NCBI GenBank assembly: GCA_964610385.1
Contig: CAZSXW010000001.1
Location: forward strand, 248,001-312,000
From: CAZBSE01 sp964610385
GTDB lineage: Bacteria; Actinomycetota; Humimicrobiia; Humimicrobiales; Humimicrobiaceae
Direction: 5' to 3'
Length of the DNA stretch: 64,000 nucleotides
Shown: positions 16,838 through 26,237 of the stretch, piece after piece
Layout: each line of letters begins with the position of its first letter
Numbering within the stretch: position 1 is the stretch's first letter
The notes under the pieces: generated by a model
Database searches by the model: none
What the model saw: only the letters and a program-made list of their open reading frames with translations
Told to the model about the DNA's origin: nothing
Made by a program: the position numbers and the translations under genes

Positions 16838-17803
16838 ATGAACATATTTTATCCTGTACAACTGTTGGCTGACTGGCTGACTTCTGATGTTTTCCACCTG
16901 AATGGTAAGAAGCTACTTGCTTCAGCAATAAACTTTTTTATATACGACACAATAAAGATATTTATCCTGCTTGTAGTAATTATATTTGCTGTATCTATAA
17001 TCAGGACATTTCTATCACCTGAAAAGATTAGAGGGATACTATCCCGCAGGAATAAGTATATAGGTAATTTTCTTGCCGCAGTTTTGGGAATAATTACTCC
17101 ATTTTGTTCATGCAGTGCTATTCCCCTATTTTTAGGATTTATGGAAGCAGGCATACCTCTGGGAACGACTTTTTCCTTTCTTGTATCTTCTCCTATGATA
17201 AATGAGGTCGCTCTTGTTCTTCTTCTGGGTTCTTTTGGTTGGAAGGTAGCTTTAATCTATATTGGAAGTGGACTTATTATTGCAATACTTTCAGGAATTT
17301 TAATTGGAAGACTTAAGGTTGAAAACCTGGTTGAAGATTTTGTCTTTAAAAATAAATTGAATTCATCTGAAAACGGCATAAAGATGAGTTGGAAAGAAAG
17401 ACTTAACTATGCAAAAAGTTATACAGGTCAGATTATTAAAAAAGTGTGGTATTATATTTTAATAGGTATAGGGATCGGGGCTTTTATACATGGTTATGTT
17501 CCTATAGACTTTTTAGCTCAGTATGCTGGTGCTGATAAGTGGTACGGAGTTATCATTGCAACAATAATAGGAATCCCTCTTTATTCAAATGCAGCAGGGG
17601 TAATACCACTGGTAAGTGCACTTGCTGAAAAGGGGGTTGCTATTGGTACAACTCTATCTTTTATGATGGCAGTCACGGCACTATCATTACCTGAATTTTT
17701 AATTCTAAAAAGGGTGATGAAAACAAAATTGATTTTGATATTTGCGGGAATAGTCGGTGGAGGTATTTTAATTACAGGATACATATTTAACTTTATTTTA
17801 TAA
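16838..17803 (+). CDS. Permease of the ArsP/DUF318 family
   Basis: A 321-residue membrane protein with about eight spans arranged as two repeats. The first repeat carries GIITPFCSCSAIPLFLGFMEAGIP with Cys90 and Cys92, and SSPMINEVAL. The second carries GIPLYSNAAGVIPLVSALAEKG and SLPEFLIL. These are the hallmarks of the ArsP_1 permease family, some members of which export trivalent organoarsenicals or other thiol-reactive metals. Both cysteines of the CSC motif are retained. Operon membership with a thioredoxin-like protein and an ArsR regulator supports a metal(loid) efflux role, but the exact ion is not evident. Confidence 0.85.
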   Translation: MNIFYPVQLLADWLTSDVFHLNGKKLLASAINFFIYDTIKIFILLVVIIFAVSIIRTFLSPEKIRGILSRRNKYIGNFLAAVLGIITPFCSCSAIPLFLGFMEAGIPLGTTFSFLVSSPMINEVALVLLLGSFGWKVALIYIGSGLIIAILSGILIGRLKVENLVEDFVFKNKLNSSENGIKMSWKERLNYAKSYTGQIIKKVWYYILIGIGIGAFIHGYVPIDFLAQYAGADKWYGVIIATIIGIPLYSNAAGVIPLVSALAEKGVAIGTTLSFMMAVTALSLPEFLILKRVMKTKLILIFAGIVGGGILITGYIFNFIL

Positions 17804-17832
17804 GACATTTTACTTAGAGTAATGTAGGGTTA

Positions 17833-18177
17833 ATGGAAAAAATTATTAAAATTTTAAAAGCCATTTCTGATAATAATAGGTTAAGAATAATTTGCCTTAT
17901 TTTTCATAGAAGCGGGTTATGTGTATGTGAAATAACTGAAATTATTGGCCTTTCACAATCGACCATATCAACACACTTAAAAAAGTTACAGGATGCAGGA
18001 TTGATAACTTATTCCAAAAATGGTCTCTGGATAAATTATTATATAAATAAAGACTTAGAAAAAATCTTTTTAAATCTCCTGAGCACATTAATGATTCAAC
18101 TGAAGAATGATAAAAAGATAAAAGAAGATTTAAAAAAAGCTGAAAAAGTCTCACGGCTTGAGATATGTAAGAGCTAA
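17833..18177 (+). CDS. ArsR/SmtB family metal-responsive repressor
   Basis: A 114-residue winged-helix protein. The recognition helix is GLSQSTISTHLKKLQDAGLI, and the preceding helix carries LCVCE with Cys30 and Cys32, the classical As(III)/Sb(III)-type metal site of ArsR. The C-terminus is lysine-rich with an extra Cys in RLEICKS, which could add a third thiol ligand. It closes the thioredoxin-ArsP-ArsR operon and presumably represses it, through the AT-rich dyad at 16512-16547 (inference). Confidence 0.9.
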   Translation: MEKIIKILKAISDNNRLRIICLIFHRSGLCVCEITEIIGLSQSTISTHLKKLQDAGLITYSKNGLWINYYINKDLEKIFLNLLSTLMIQLKNDKKIKEDLKKAEKVSRLEICKS

Positions 18178-18287
18178 AACTGGTTATAGGTTCCGTTAAA
18201 TTTACTCATATTTAAGCTTATATATAGAGACTAAATCTTTTATAATCTGGTTCCAACTAAATTTTATATGGGTTACTATTTAAATAA

Positions 18288-20531
18288 CTATGGACTGTAG
18301 GTAACCCTTAGGCTAACTTCAGGTGGAGGTGGAGAAATTCTAACATCCCAAGTGTTATCATTGTCAGTGCTAAATTGACTGGTAAACTGATTGCTTTGTA
18401 ATTCACATCTAATTTGAAATCTGGATTTCCCTTGTTCAACAGCTTCCATGAATTTTTCTTTTAAGAGTTCATTAGAATCAGATATAGGTCCATTTTCTAT
18501 TTGAGAATAGGGCCATCTGTCATCATTGTAGTATACCGGCATAAAATAGTCTTCGGCAACTAATTCTCTTGGTCCCCAATCTACAACATATATATAAAGG
18601 TAATCATAAAATGATGGAACACCATTTTGCCAGGGAAAATTAAATGTAAAAATTACATCCTGAACAGTTCCTCCAGGAAAGCCTGTAATATCAAAACTGA
18701 TAAATGTTGAAATGTTTTTATTCTGGTCACTGTCTCCAACGTATAATCCATAAACATCAGAGTTATTATATACTTCACCATTTCGTTCTATCCATCCGCT
18801 TTCAGAAGGTACAATAGGAAAATCCATACTCAATAGGGCTGACATCTCTATTTGTCTATACATCACATCAACCCATTCGATCCTAGCATCCCACTCGCCA
18901 TCCTGGTCTTCCACCATAACAGATACACCATAATTACCCTCTATATTCGGAGCAGTCCAGACCATAGGATTGGCAGTATCATCTGAAACCATACCTCCAG
19001 TTACAGTCCACTTATAGGTCAAACTATCTCCATCAGGATCTACAGCAATAGCAGTCACATCATATTTTAAACCCGGGACTATTAAAGGATTAGAAAAAAC
19101 AATATCATTTACTACTGGAGTATTATTACCCCTTAAAACTTCTTCGTCTTCATCTTTTTCAGTACTACCCGTTTCTTCCTCTATTTCTTCAGGTTCTTCG
19201 TTGGCTACTTCTTCCTCAGTCTCTTCTTCAGTTTCTTCTTCCTTTTCTGTCTCTGCGCCGTCGATTTTATCTTCTTCTAAAATCTCAAGTTCTCGATTTT
19301 CATAAGGATTTGAACCATCTAATATGGGAAAATCGATTATCTGCCTAACATTATTACCTGTAAAAGCATTATATATATTTATTATTTTATTAACTGCAGG
19401 AAGAAGCATTCGTGATAATTTTGTTGCCATATCATCCCGAACAAAGACTGGATTCCTTATAATACTTGCTATTCTTGCAAAAAAAGATTCAAAAACAGAA
19501 GGGGATATTACAAGTGGAAGAGACTGAATATAGATTTGCTGCTTATTATTATGGAGATCTCTTTCATCTTCCCAGACAATACTATCACTATATATATCCG
19601 GGTATAATTGATTATATGATGTTGGGTCAACTCTTGCTGCCATTCCACCTGCTGCAATATCATAAATGTATATCTGATAATTCTCTAACCAGATTACTTT
19701 ATTTCCTGAGATTTTAGCCCCATATTGGTAACCAAAGGTGGGGTATAACCTTGAGGACGAATTAGTTGTTATATCATAAATATAGACCTGACTTATATCT
19801 GCATTCCTTGTATCAGAATAAACTATTTTGTTTTGATAAATAGAAGTTACATCTTGCCTGGAATTAAAGGGGTCTATTCTTGTTATTAATGAAGTATCAA
19901 TATCAAATAAATAAGCCTGGTATTTGTAAAAATCTGTTGCGGCATTATCAATATTATCAGACCAGACTATCTTATTCTCATAAATATGGGGAGATATCTG
20001 ACTTGATGTAGTAGGATTAATCCTGGTTATAGCTTCAGTGGAAATATCGTATGAATAAATCTGGGTATTTTCACTTCCGAATCTAAAATCCTCCCATACT
20101 ATTTTGTCGCCATAGATGTCAGCTTGAAGCTGATCAAAATCAGTAGGAGCTATTCTTATAGGTTCAATATCCGGTGTTAAAAGATTATATAAAAAAATTT
20201 GATAAACAGGATCGGAGGAATCTGATACATTTTCTGACCATACAACCAGGTTTTCATATATTGCAGGCTCTATCTGTTTATTACCGTCTGAAAATACAGG
20301 GCCTGAAATCCCGGAGTTAGTGTTATAGATATATATTTCTGTTTCTCCACTTCTTTTATCCATCCATACAACATTTTCACCACATATATCAGGATATCGT
20401 TGAAACTCTGTTGTTGGGTCTATCCTTAATGATGACGTGTCAGAAAAAAGTATATTTACAGGATATAAAAGAAATAATGCGATTAATAATATGGAAATGA
20501 AGAATATTTTAAGGCTTTTTATTTTCCTCAT
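18288..20531 (-). CDS. Secreted/surface beta-propeller protein with Ig-like domain
   Basis: About 747 residues. The start is chosen at ATG 20531 because AGAGGAAA lies 8 bases upstream; an earlier in-frame ATG at 20576 lacks this. A signal peptide or anchor (KIFFISILLIALFLLYPVNIL) is followed by about seven repeats of a TolB-like blade pattern (ENVVWMDKRSGETEIYIYN, NKIVWSDNI, DSIVWEDERD). A Glu-rich linker (EEETEEETEEEV) leads to a PKD/Ig-like domain (VDPDGDSLTYKWTVTGG) and a C-terminal beta-rich module of about 190 residues. It is probably exported and surface-attached; no sortase motif was seen. Function unknown. It is followed by the start of the redox operon's last gene in the same direction. 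Confidence 0.6.
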   Translation of the reverse strand: MRKIKSLKIFFISILLIALFLLYPVNILFSDTSSLRIDPTTEFQRYPDICGENVVWMDKRSGETEIYIYNTNSGISGPVFSDGNKQIEPAIYENLVVWSENVSDSSDPVYQIFLYNLLTPDIEPIRIAPTDFDQLQADIYGDKIVWEDFRFGSENTQIYSYDISTEAITRINPTTSSQISPHIYENKIVWSDNIDNAATDFYKYQAYLFDIDTSLITRIDPFNSRQDVTSIYQNKIVYSDTRNADISQVYIYDITTNSSSRLYPTFGYQYGAKISGNKVIWLENYQIYIYDIAAGGMAARVDPTSYNQLYPDIYSDSIVWEDERDLHNNKQQIYIQSLPLVISPSVFESFFARIASIIRNPVFVRDDMATKLSRMLLPAVNKIINIYNAFTGNNVRQIIDFPILDGSNPYENRELEILEEDKIDGAETEKEEETEEETEEEVANEEPEEIEEETGSTEKDEDEEVLRGNNTPVVNDIVFSNPLIVPGLKYDVTAIAVDPDGDSLTYKWTVTGGMVSDDTANPMVWTAPNIEGNYGVSVMVEDQDGEWDARIEWVDVMYRQIEMSALLSMDFPIVPSESGWIERNGEVYNNSDVYGLYVGDSDQNKNISTFISFDITGFPGGTVQDVIFTFNFPWQNGVPSFYDYLYIYVVDWGPRELVAEDYFMPVYYNDDRWPYSQIENGPISDSNELLKEKFMEAVEQGKSRFQIRCELQSNQFTSQFSTDNDNTWDVRISPPPPEVSLRVTYSP

Positions 20532-20587
20532 AGCATTTCCTCTTATAGTCAAAAATAAAAGAAAGCTCAACTTCAAATGGTATTTTT

Positions 20588-23209
20588 TTAATCTGTACTT
20601 GTTCCGAGAGCTACAGTTTTAACAGACTGAACCTTCCTATAGACTTTGTTAAAGGGCAATTTCTTACCGCTTACAGTTAAAAGATCATTATCAATAGATA
20701 TCCCAAATAATTTTTCATTTTCTTTAAGATAGGGCAGAATAAGTTCCCAGTCATCTTTTGATAGTCGTGTGAACTCACCGCCATTAAGATGTTCATCTAG
20801 AACCTTATTTTTAGGATCCCGTATATAAATTGCTCCCCCTGAAGCAAGGGAAAAAAGACTTGATCCCGGGTATGGCATCTCAAGATCATGCACCTTGCCA
20901 TTATCATCAAACTTAATTCCGTTTAATATGGCAAATCCTCCACCGTTCAAGGGATCTCCAGCCATAAAAGACTCTGCAAGATAATCAAGACATGTCCCAT
21001 TAATAACAACCTTCGGCCGGCCTGTGGCATTGATAAGGGGACGTCCTGCAGCATTACCCATGACATACACCTCTCCACCCTTGGCACCATATAAGAATGT
21101 CTGGCCGACATCCCCAAAAACAACCAGTTTGCCGCGTTTCATGATCTGTCCCAGCTGATCCTGGGCATTACCATGTACATATATTTCCATACCGTCAATA
21201 CCCGAGGCCAGGTAGTCACCAGAGCTTCCATAGACATCAAATCTAACACCATCAGTATTTTTACCAAAACCGCAACCTGTGAATCTCTGACCTTTATATC
21301 CGTAAAAGATGAATCTTTTCCATCCAAGCATGTATGCTTTGTTTGCCATTCGGGAATCACAGTTGCTGCCTTCATGTTCAAATTTTTTTGCATTAACAAT
21401 AAGTATCTTTTCGCCTTTTAAAGGGGGCCTCAGATCATCTTTTGTTTGAAAGTCAATATAGGCATAAGTACTTCCCCCGTTGTCACCTATATTGGGCACT
21501 GATTCAAAAATGTCACTGAGACCATCCCTTATCATTTGCAGCAAAGAACTCCTCTTTTTATTTCCAGTGGGAAAAATCCTATCATTTAAGTGTGTCAGTA
21601 CATCAATTGCTACTGCTTTTTTATTGTCGTTTTCTTTTGCCAGCGATATTATCTTATTAAATAAACATTTTACATAATCATAATCATTGTCTTTTATTTC
21701 AGATATACAGAATTGTTTTAGTTTTTGTATGTCATTCGATCCAAATAGTCTTTCGATGTCTTCAGATAATTTTGCGGGTTCATCTGATTTTGAATGAACA
21801 GATGTAACATTAAAATGCAGCTGACCTTCAGGTGTTTTTACAATTTCACCAAATTTATTTTCTGTAATAAGTACTTTGGAGCCATCTCCTCTGCCTGAAT
21901 CTTTTATGGTAAAAGTGAAAGCTCCTCCGTCAGTCGAACTTCCGCCCCTGGCATTCCAGTATTTATCAGCAACAGGGCAAAACCTGGGGTCTTCTTCTGA
22001 TATGCTCTGCAAAGTTGCATCAATTGCCTGCTTTTCCGAACATATAAGTCCTATTTGAACTTCATCTCTTTCCTGTAGAGCAAAAACCTGGGGTCTTAAC
22101 ATTGATGTATCTGTAATTCCGATTAATTGCATCAAGTCATTGAAAGGATCATTCCTGGCTATAATAAAAAACCAGGGACCATCAGGAGAGCCTACCATGT
22201 GCTGTGACTGGATATATCTGTAGACATGCCGCTTTTTTGCAGGGAGACAGTCAAAATCATGTTCCGAGGTAGGCGCAAGGGCCTCGATTGTATATTCCAG
22301 TGGATAATTAAAAATCCTGTTGAATAGATCAAATAGGAGAATAGAAGTTTCGGTATCCGTAAGGAACTGAGGAAAGATATTATACTGATTCAGGTATTCA
22401 CATACTGAATAGTAATTCGCGAAGTCACCATTATGTACCAATGCTTCATGCATACCTGAAAAAGGATGAGCGCCGCCCGGATGCCACATTCTTCCCCTGG
22501 TGGGATAACGCTGGTGGGCAATCCAGCCGTAAGCTCTGAAATCCTCAAGACAGTAATACTTGGTGACCTGTTCCGCATAGCCTACTATTTTAATAATCAT
22601 CATATTCCTGCCGTGGGACATGACAAAAGCCCTTTTCTCTCCACGGGAAGCATAATAGTTATTGTTTAGATTTACCGAGTTTTGAAATACAAACTCATCT
22701 TCTGCTTTACGAAGTTCCATCGCCTGCAGATTATTCTTTCGGATAAACTTCTGGAGTAAGCCGGGTTTTACCCTTACAAAATACTGCCATACATCCGGAG
22801 GCATTATTTCAAGACCGATATCCCGGTAGTTTTTAATCGTCGGTATTTTTTTGGCTTTATAAATATCGAAAACATTGTTTATATTGGTCGATTCAACTTC
22901 CTTAATCGACTTCTTATCAAGATAAGAAACCTGTAAAAGGTAATGATCCTCAAGTATTTCTTTTGGAACTCCGACATCCTCGGGTAACAGTCCTACAGCA
23001 GCTATTCCTCCTCCTTTACCGTTACCCCGGTTATGCATCTGGATTGAAGGTTCATAAATATGATGTCCTCTGATAGGAATTGATGATATAAATCCTGTAA
23101 CTCCACATCCGCCTTCCTCATCGCATCTATCCAGAGGTTTTTTTATATGAGGAAGCCTTCTCCTCGATGCCAGGATATTATTAATTATTTCACTGTTTTT
23201 TAAATTCAT
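20588..23209 (-). CDS. Fused class II glutamine amidotransferase and GXGXG (glutamate synthase alpha C-terminal) protein
   Basis: An 873-residue fusion. Residues about 35-400 are an Ntn-type glutaminase domain: the nucleophile Cys lies in GGCGVTGF at about 35 after a propeptide, with AHQRYPTRGRM and ALVHNGDFANYY as the glutamine- and oxyanion-binding parts. Residues about 600-830 form the right-handed beta-helix GXGXG domain (GSSGDYLASGIDGMEIYVHG, GDVGQTFLYGAKGGEVYVMG). In full GltB these flank the FMN domain; here the FMN part is encoded by the next gene upstream. It is therefore a split, rearranged glutamate synthase that yields ammonia from glutamine. It is the last gene of the redox operon. 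Confidence 0.85.
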   Translation of the reverse strand: MNLKNSEIINNILASRRRLPHIKKPLDRCDEEGGCGVTGFISSIPIRGHHIYEPSIQMHNRGNGKGGGIAAVGLLPEDVGVPKEILEDHYLLQVSYLDKKSIKEVESTNINNVFDIYKAKKIPTIKNYRDIGLEIMPPDVWQYFVRVKPGLLQKFIRKNNLQAMELRKAEDEFVFQNSVNLNNNYYASRGEKRAFVMSHGRNMMIIKIVGYAEQVTKYYCLEDFRAYGWIAHQRYPTRGRMWHPGGAHPFSGMHEALVHNGDFANYYSVCEYLNQYNIFPQFLTDTETSILLFDLFNRIFNYPLEYTIEALAPTSEHDFDCLPAKKRHVYRYIQSQHMVGSPDGPWFFIIARNDPFNDLMQLIGITDTSMLRPQVFALQERDEVQIGLICSEKQAIDATLQSISEEDPRFCPVADKYWNARGGSSTDGGAFTFTIKDSGRGDGSKVLITENKFGEIVKTPEGQLHFNVTSVHSKSDEPAKLSEDIERLFGSNDIQKLKQFCISEIKDNDYDYVKCLFNKIISLAKENDNKKAVAIDVLTHLNDRIFPTGNKKRSSLLQMIRDGLSDIFESVPNIGDNGGSTYAYIDFQTKDDLRPPLKGEKILIVNAKKFEHEGSNCDSRMANKAYMLGWKRFIFYGYKGQRFTGCGFGKNTDGVRFDVYGSSGDYLASGIDGMEIYVHGNAQDQLGQIMKRGKLVVFGDVGQTFLYGAKGGEVYVMGNAAGRPLINATGRPKVVINGTCLDYLAESFMAGDPLNGGGFAILNGIKFDDNGKVHDLEMPYPGSSLFSLASGGAIYIRDPKNKVLDEHLNGGEFTRLSKDDWELILPYLKENEKLFGISIDNDLLTVSGKKLPFNKVYRKVQSVKTVALGTSTD

Positions 23210-23256
23210 TTCTTCTCCCTAAACTGCCATTTTGCAAGGACGATTTTAATTTCAAT

Positions 23257-24801
23257 TTATAAAACCATATTAAATTTAGGTGCCGGCTTGTATTTATCTC
23301 TTTCCTTCTTTTCAAGATAATCTAGATGTACAAGAAGATCGGAACGGCCGGTAAGCTCTCTGATGCTTTTCATACCAAAACTTCTGAGTATATCACACCA
23401 TTGTTTTCTCCAGGCCATATACATATTGACTATTCTTTGTTCAACATATTCCTCAGAAATCATACTACTGAGTTTCGGGTCAGTTGTGGCAATACCTCTT
23501 GCACAGCCTCTACCGCTTTCACACTTGCCGCATCTTATACATTCAATAGCCACAAGGTCTGCTGTCCCGATAACACAACCGTCAGCACCAAGGGCGATTG
23601 ATTTAGCTATGTCCATCCCGTTTCTAATACCCCCGCTTGCTATCAGGCATATCTTATCTCTTACACCTTCTTTTTTAAGGAAGTCATGGACCTTCGGAAT
23701 CGCATATTCAACTGGCATAGCAATATTTTTTTTAGCAATATCAGGAGCAGCACCCGTACCACCATAGCTTCCATCAATATGAATGATATGAGCACCTGCA
23801 TAATATGCACCAACAGCGACCATATCAACATCTGTGGGGGTTGAGACCTTTATTGCACAAAGTACATCATTATTGACTTCCTTTACCCAGTCCACATGTT
23901 TTTTATGATCTTCCACTGAATAAACACTATGAAAAGGGAAAGGTGAAAAAAGAGAGCTTCCAACAACTGTTTCACGCATAGCAGCCACAGCTTCGGTGAC
24001 TTTTTCACCAAGAAGATGGCCTCCCAGCCCTGGTTTTGCCCCCTGGGCATATTTAAACTCCATAACGGGGCAGTGCTTTATTGTTTCTTCCCTGACACCG
24101 AAAAGCCCCGTGGCAACCTGAGTTATAACATGCTCTTTATATGGAAGGAGCTCAGGAGGGTATCCCCCTTCACCTGTGCATGTCATGGAACCAAGTTTTT
24201 TATAGGCTCTTGCCCTGCCTACCATAACAGGAAGGGATATTGATCCAAATGACATGCCGCCGCCGTAGCACGGTATGGATATTGTCCTTTTTGGCCTTTC
24301 ATCTCCAGTTTTATTAAGATCAATACTCATATCAATATCTTCATCACTGATATCCAGAATCTTTTCAGGATCAGCATGAACAAAGCGCATTTTATCAAAA
24401 CCACCACCTGAACTGCCAAGGTTGTATTCAAGTTCAACATGCGGCCTGTCACCTGTTTCAGCCATAGCAAAATGGCCCAAAAGCATTTCGGGCGTCCAGC
24501 GGTAATCCCCAAGGGTCTCAATTAGAGGATTTTCTTTCAGAACAAGAGCATTTTGGGGACATTTATCTATACAGAAATGATCGGTATTTTTACATGCAAA
24601 CCCTATACATTTGTGTTCAACCGGCCTGAGCGGCAAAGAATACTTATCAGGCTTTATATGAACTCCATAGGGACAGATATCCGCGCATTTTCCACAGGAT
24701 ATACATCTTGAATTTCTTCTGATTATGTATTTTCCGATCTTATTACGAAACCTTGAAGGTGTCTCAACTACCTTTGGAAGTTTGTTTTTCTTATTGTTCA
24801 T
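23257..24801 (-). CDS. Glutamate synthase FMN/Fe-S subunit (archaeal-type GltB core)
   Basis: A 514-residue protein. N-terminal [4Fe-4S] ferredoxin motifs (CISCGKCADICPYG, and a second set around CIGFACKNTDHFCIDKCPQ) precede the FMN-binding barrel. That barrel has all the canonical motifs: GGGMSFGSISLP, CTGEGGYPPE, QGAKPGLGG, HIDGSYGGTGAAP, ASGGIRNGMDIAKSIALGAD, and the [3Fe-4S] loop CIRCGKCESGRGCARGIATTDP. It should transfer electrons to 2-oxoglutarate plus ammonia to form glutamate, with electrons entering via the ferredoxin domain. It works with the glutaminase/GXGXG protein encoded 47 bases downstream. Confidence 0.92.
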   Translation of the reverse strand: MNNKKNKLPKVVETPSRFRNKIGKYIIRRNSRCISCGKCADICPYGVHIKPDKYSLPLRPVEHKCIGFACKNTDHFCIDKCPQNALVLKENPLIETLGDYRWTPEMLLGHFAMAETGDRPHVELEYNLGSSGGGFDKMRFVHADPEKILDISDEDIDMSIDLNKTGDERPKRTISIPCYGGGMSFGSISLPVMVGRARAYKKLGSMTCTGEGGYPPELLPYKEHVITQVATGLFGVREETIKHCPVMEFKYAQGAKPGLGGHLLGEKVTEAVAAMRETVVGSSLFSPFPFHSVYSVEDHKKHVDWVKEVNNDVLCAIKVSTPTDVDMVAVGAYYAGAHIIHIDGSYGGTGAAPDIAKKNIAMPVEYAIPKVHDFLKKEGVRDKICLIASGGIRNGMDIAKSIALGADGCVIGTADLVAIECIRCGKCESGRGCARGIATTDPKLSSMISEEYVEQRIVNMYMAWRKQWCDILRSFGMKSIRELTGRSDLLVHLDYLEKKERDKYKPAPKFNMVL

Positions 24802-24804
24802 AGA

Positions 24805-26226
24805 CTATCCTAAATCATATGGTACTTTCCGTTTGCCAAATATGGGGCTGAAGTTTTCTTTTTCTAGATCCTCGAACCACATCGATCTGCCGACTTCACC
24901 CCGGAGCCTTCTTACTTCTCTCAAACCCATCGCTCCAAGCATTTCCAGCATCTGGTTGCGCCAGGCTGCTAAAAGATTTACTATCCTGTCTTTTCCATAA
25001 TTATCATCGATTTCTTCAAATCCTACCGGACAGGAAAGTCCCTTTTTGCACCGGCCGCAAAGCCTGCATTCCATTGCTATTAAAAGCGGCAAGTCGATAG
25101 CAACTCCATCGGCACCGCATATTATTGACTTGTTGACATGTTCTGCCATTGCAATACCGCCGCTGGCTATAATATTAGCCCGCTGTCTTAGTGAGTTTTT
25201 AATAAGTTTAAGATGAATATCTCTTAAAATATCTTTTATAAAGCGGGGTTTTTTTGAATCATATTCCCTTCCTTTACTATCCGCGGAAATATGCAGGGTA
25301 TCGACATAGTGGGATTTGAAAAGTTCTAAAGCTATACCGGGATAATCAAGACCAGCTTTTAAAGACAGCCCCACACAAATAAAAAGACCATTTTTAATTT
25401 TTTTTAATTTTGGAAGGACCTTTTCTATTCCAGGCTCATATGCAATCTCAACCATCCGGGCTTTAGAAATAAAAGAAGTATAGTTCATATAGTTATCTTT
25501 TGTTAAGATTGGAATAATGGTATTTGAATATTTCTTTAGGCTATCATTAATACTTTCCGGGTCAACAAACATCATGGTTCCTATCTTTTTTGCTGCCTTT
25601 AACATGGCAGTAAGGACGTTTTGGCTTAAAATCCCAAAACCAGGCTGCATAAACAGGATCGGTAATGGTATCTCAAGCAAGGGTAAGGCTTCGACAGCAA
25701 GAGAGCCGTCATCGTTAAAAGCAAGATGATCTGGTCTCCTTGAAAGCTCTATACATGTATTTATATATTCCCTGCCGTGGATGCCATCTCTTGTTGGTCT
25801 TACGATCTCAGACATGTCTGTCCACATTGAGTCAAAATCCTTTCCAACAAAAGGTCCTCCATAGCCCGATCCCGACACAGGGATATTTCCTGTATGTGCC
25901 TGATACCAGGTACGGCTGATTATATCAGGAGTCCAGTATTCATCACCTATCTCCCTGTACTGGGGATTTATTGCCATCGAGAATATCCCCTTGGTGCATT
26001 CCTGGACACATCTAAAGCAGCCTTTACATGTATAAAGGTATTCCGGCTCTTCCATGGCACTCATATGGAGATAATTATTCTTGAATATGTCATATACACA
26101 GTTTTTTTTCACGCAATCTTTGCAGCTTCCTGCACAATTCTCCCGAAACTCTACTGTTGAATATTTGCCCACGGGATGAAATCTTGGAGGCGTGGTTTTT
26201 GTCTTTATATAATATTTAGCCGGCAT
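24805..26226 (-). CDS. Degenerate FMN/Fe-S paralogue of glutamate synthase core
   Basis: A 473-residue paralogue of the preceding-class protein. The N-terminus has Cys-rich ferredoxin segments (CAGSCKDCVKKNCVYD and CKGCFRCVQECTKG). The barrel keeps the FMN-phosphate region (IIASGGIAMAEHVNKSIICGADG) and the cluster loop CRLCGRCKKGLSCPVG. However, it lacks the GMSFGSIS, QGAKPGxGG and DGxxGGTGA motifs that the adjacent gene keeps, so glutamate synthesis is unlikely. The C-terminal NLLAAWRNQMLEMLGAMGLREVRRLRG matches the family. Located between metF and the true glutamate synthase subunit, it may be an electron-transfer adaptor (inference). Confidence 0.75.
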   Translation of the reverse strand: MPAKYYIKTKTTPPRFHPVGKYSTVEFRENCAGSCKDCVKKNCVYDIFKNNYLHMSAMEEPEYLYTCKGCFRCVQECTKGIFSMAINPQYREIGDEYWTPDIISRTWYQAHTGNIPVSGSGYGGPFVGKDFDSMWTDMSEIVRPTRDGIHGREYINTCIELSRRPDHLAFNDDGSLAVEALPLLEIPLPILFMQPGFGILSQNVLTAMLKAAKKIGTMMFVDPESINDSLKKYSNTIIPILTKDNYMNYTSFISKARMVEIAYEPGIEKVLPKLKKIKNGLFICVGLSLKAGLDYPGIALELFKSHYVDTLHISADSKGREYDSKKPRFIKDILRDIHLKLIKNSLRQRANIIASGGIAMAEHVNKSIICGADGVAIDLPLLIAMECRLCGRCKKGLSCPVGFEEIDDNYGKDRIVNLLAAWRNQMLEMLGAMGLREVRRLRGEVGRSMWFEDLEKENFSPIFGKRKVPYDLG

Positions 26227-26237
26227 AATCTATTCCT

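Noticed and set aside
20551..20576. Earlier ATG 20576 as start of the propeller protein
   Set aside because: ATG 20531 has AGAGGAAA at good spacing, and the signal peptide begins there.
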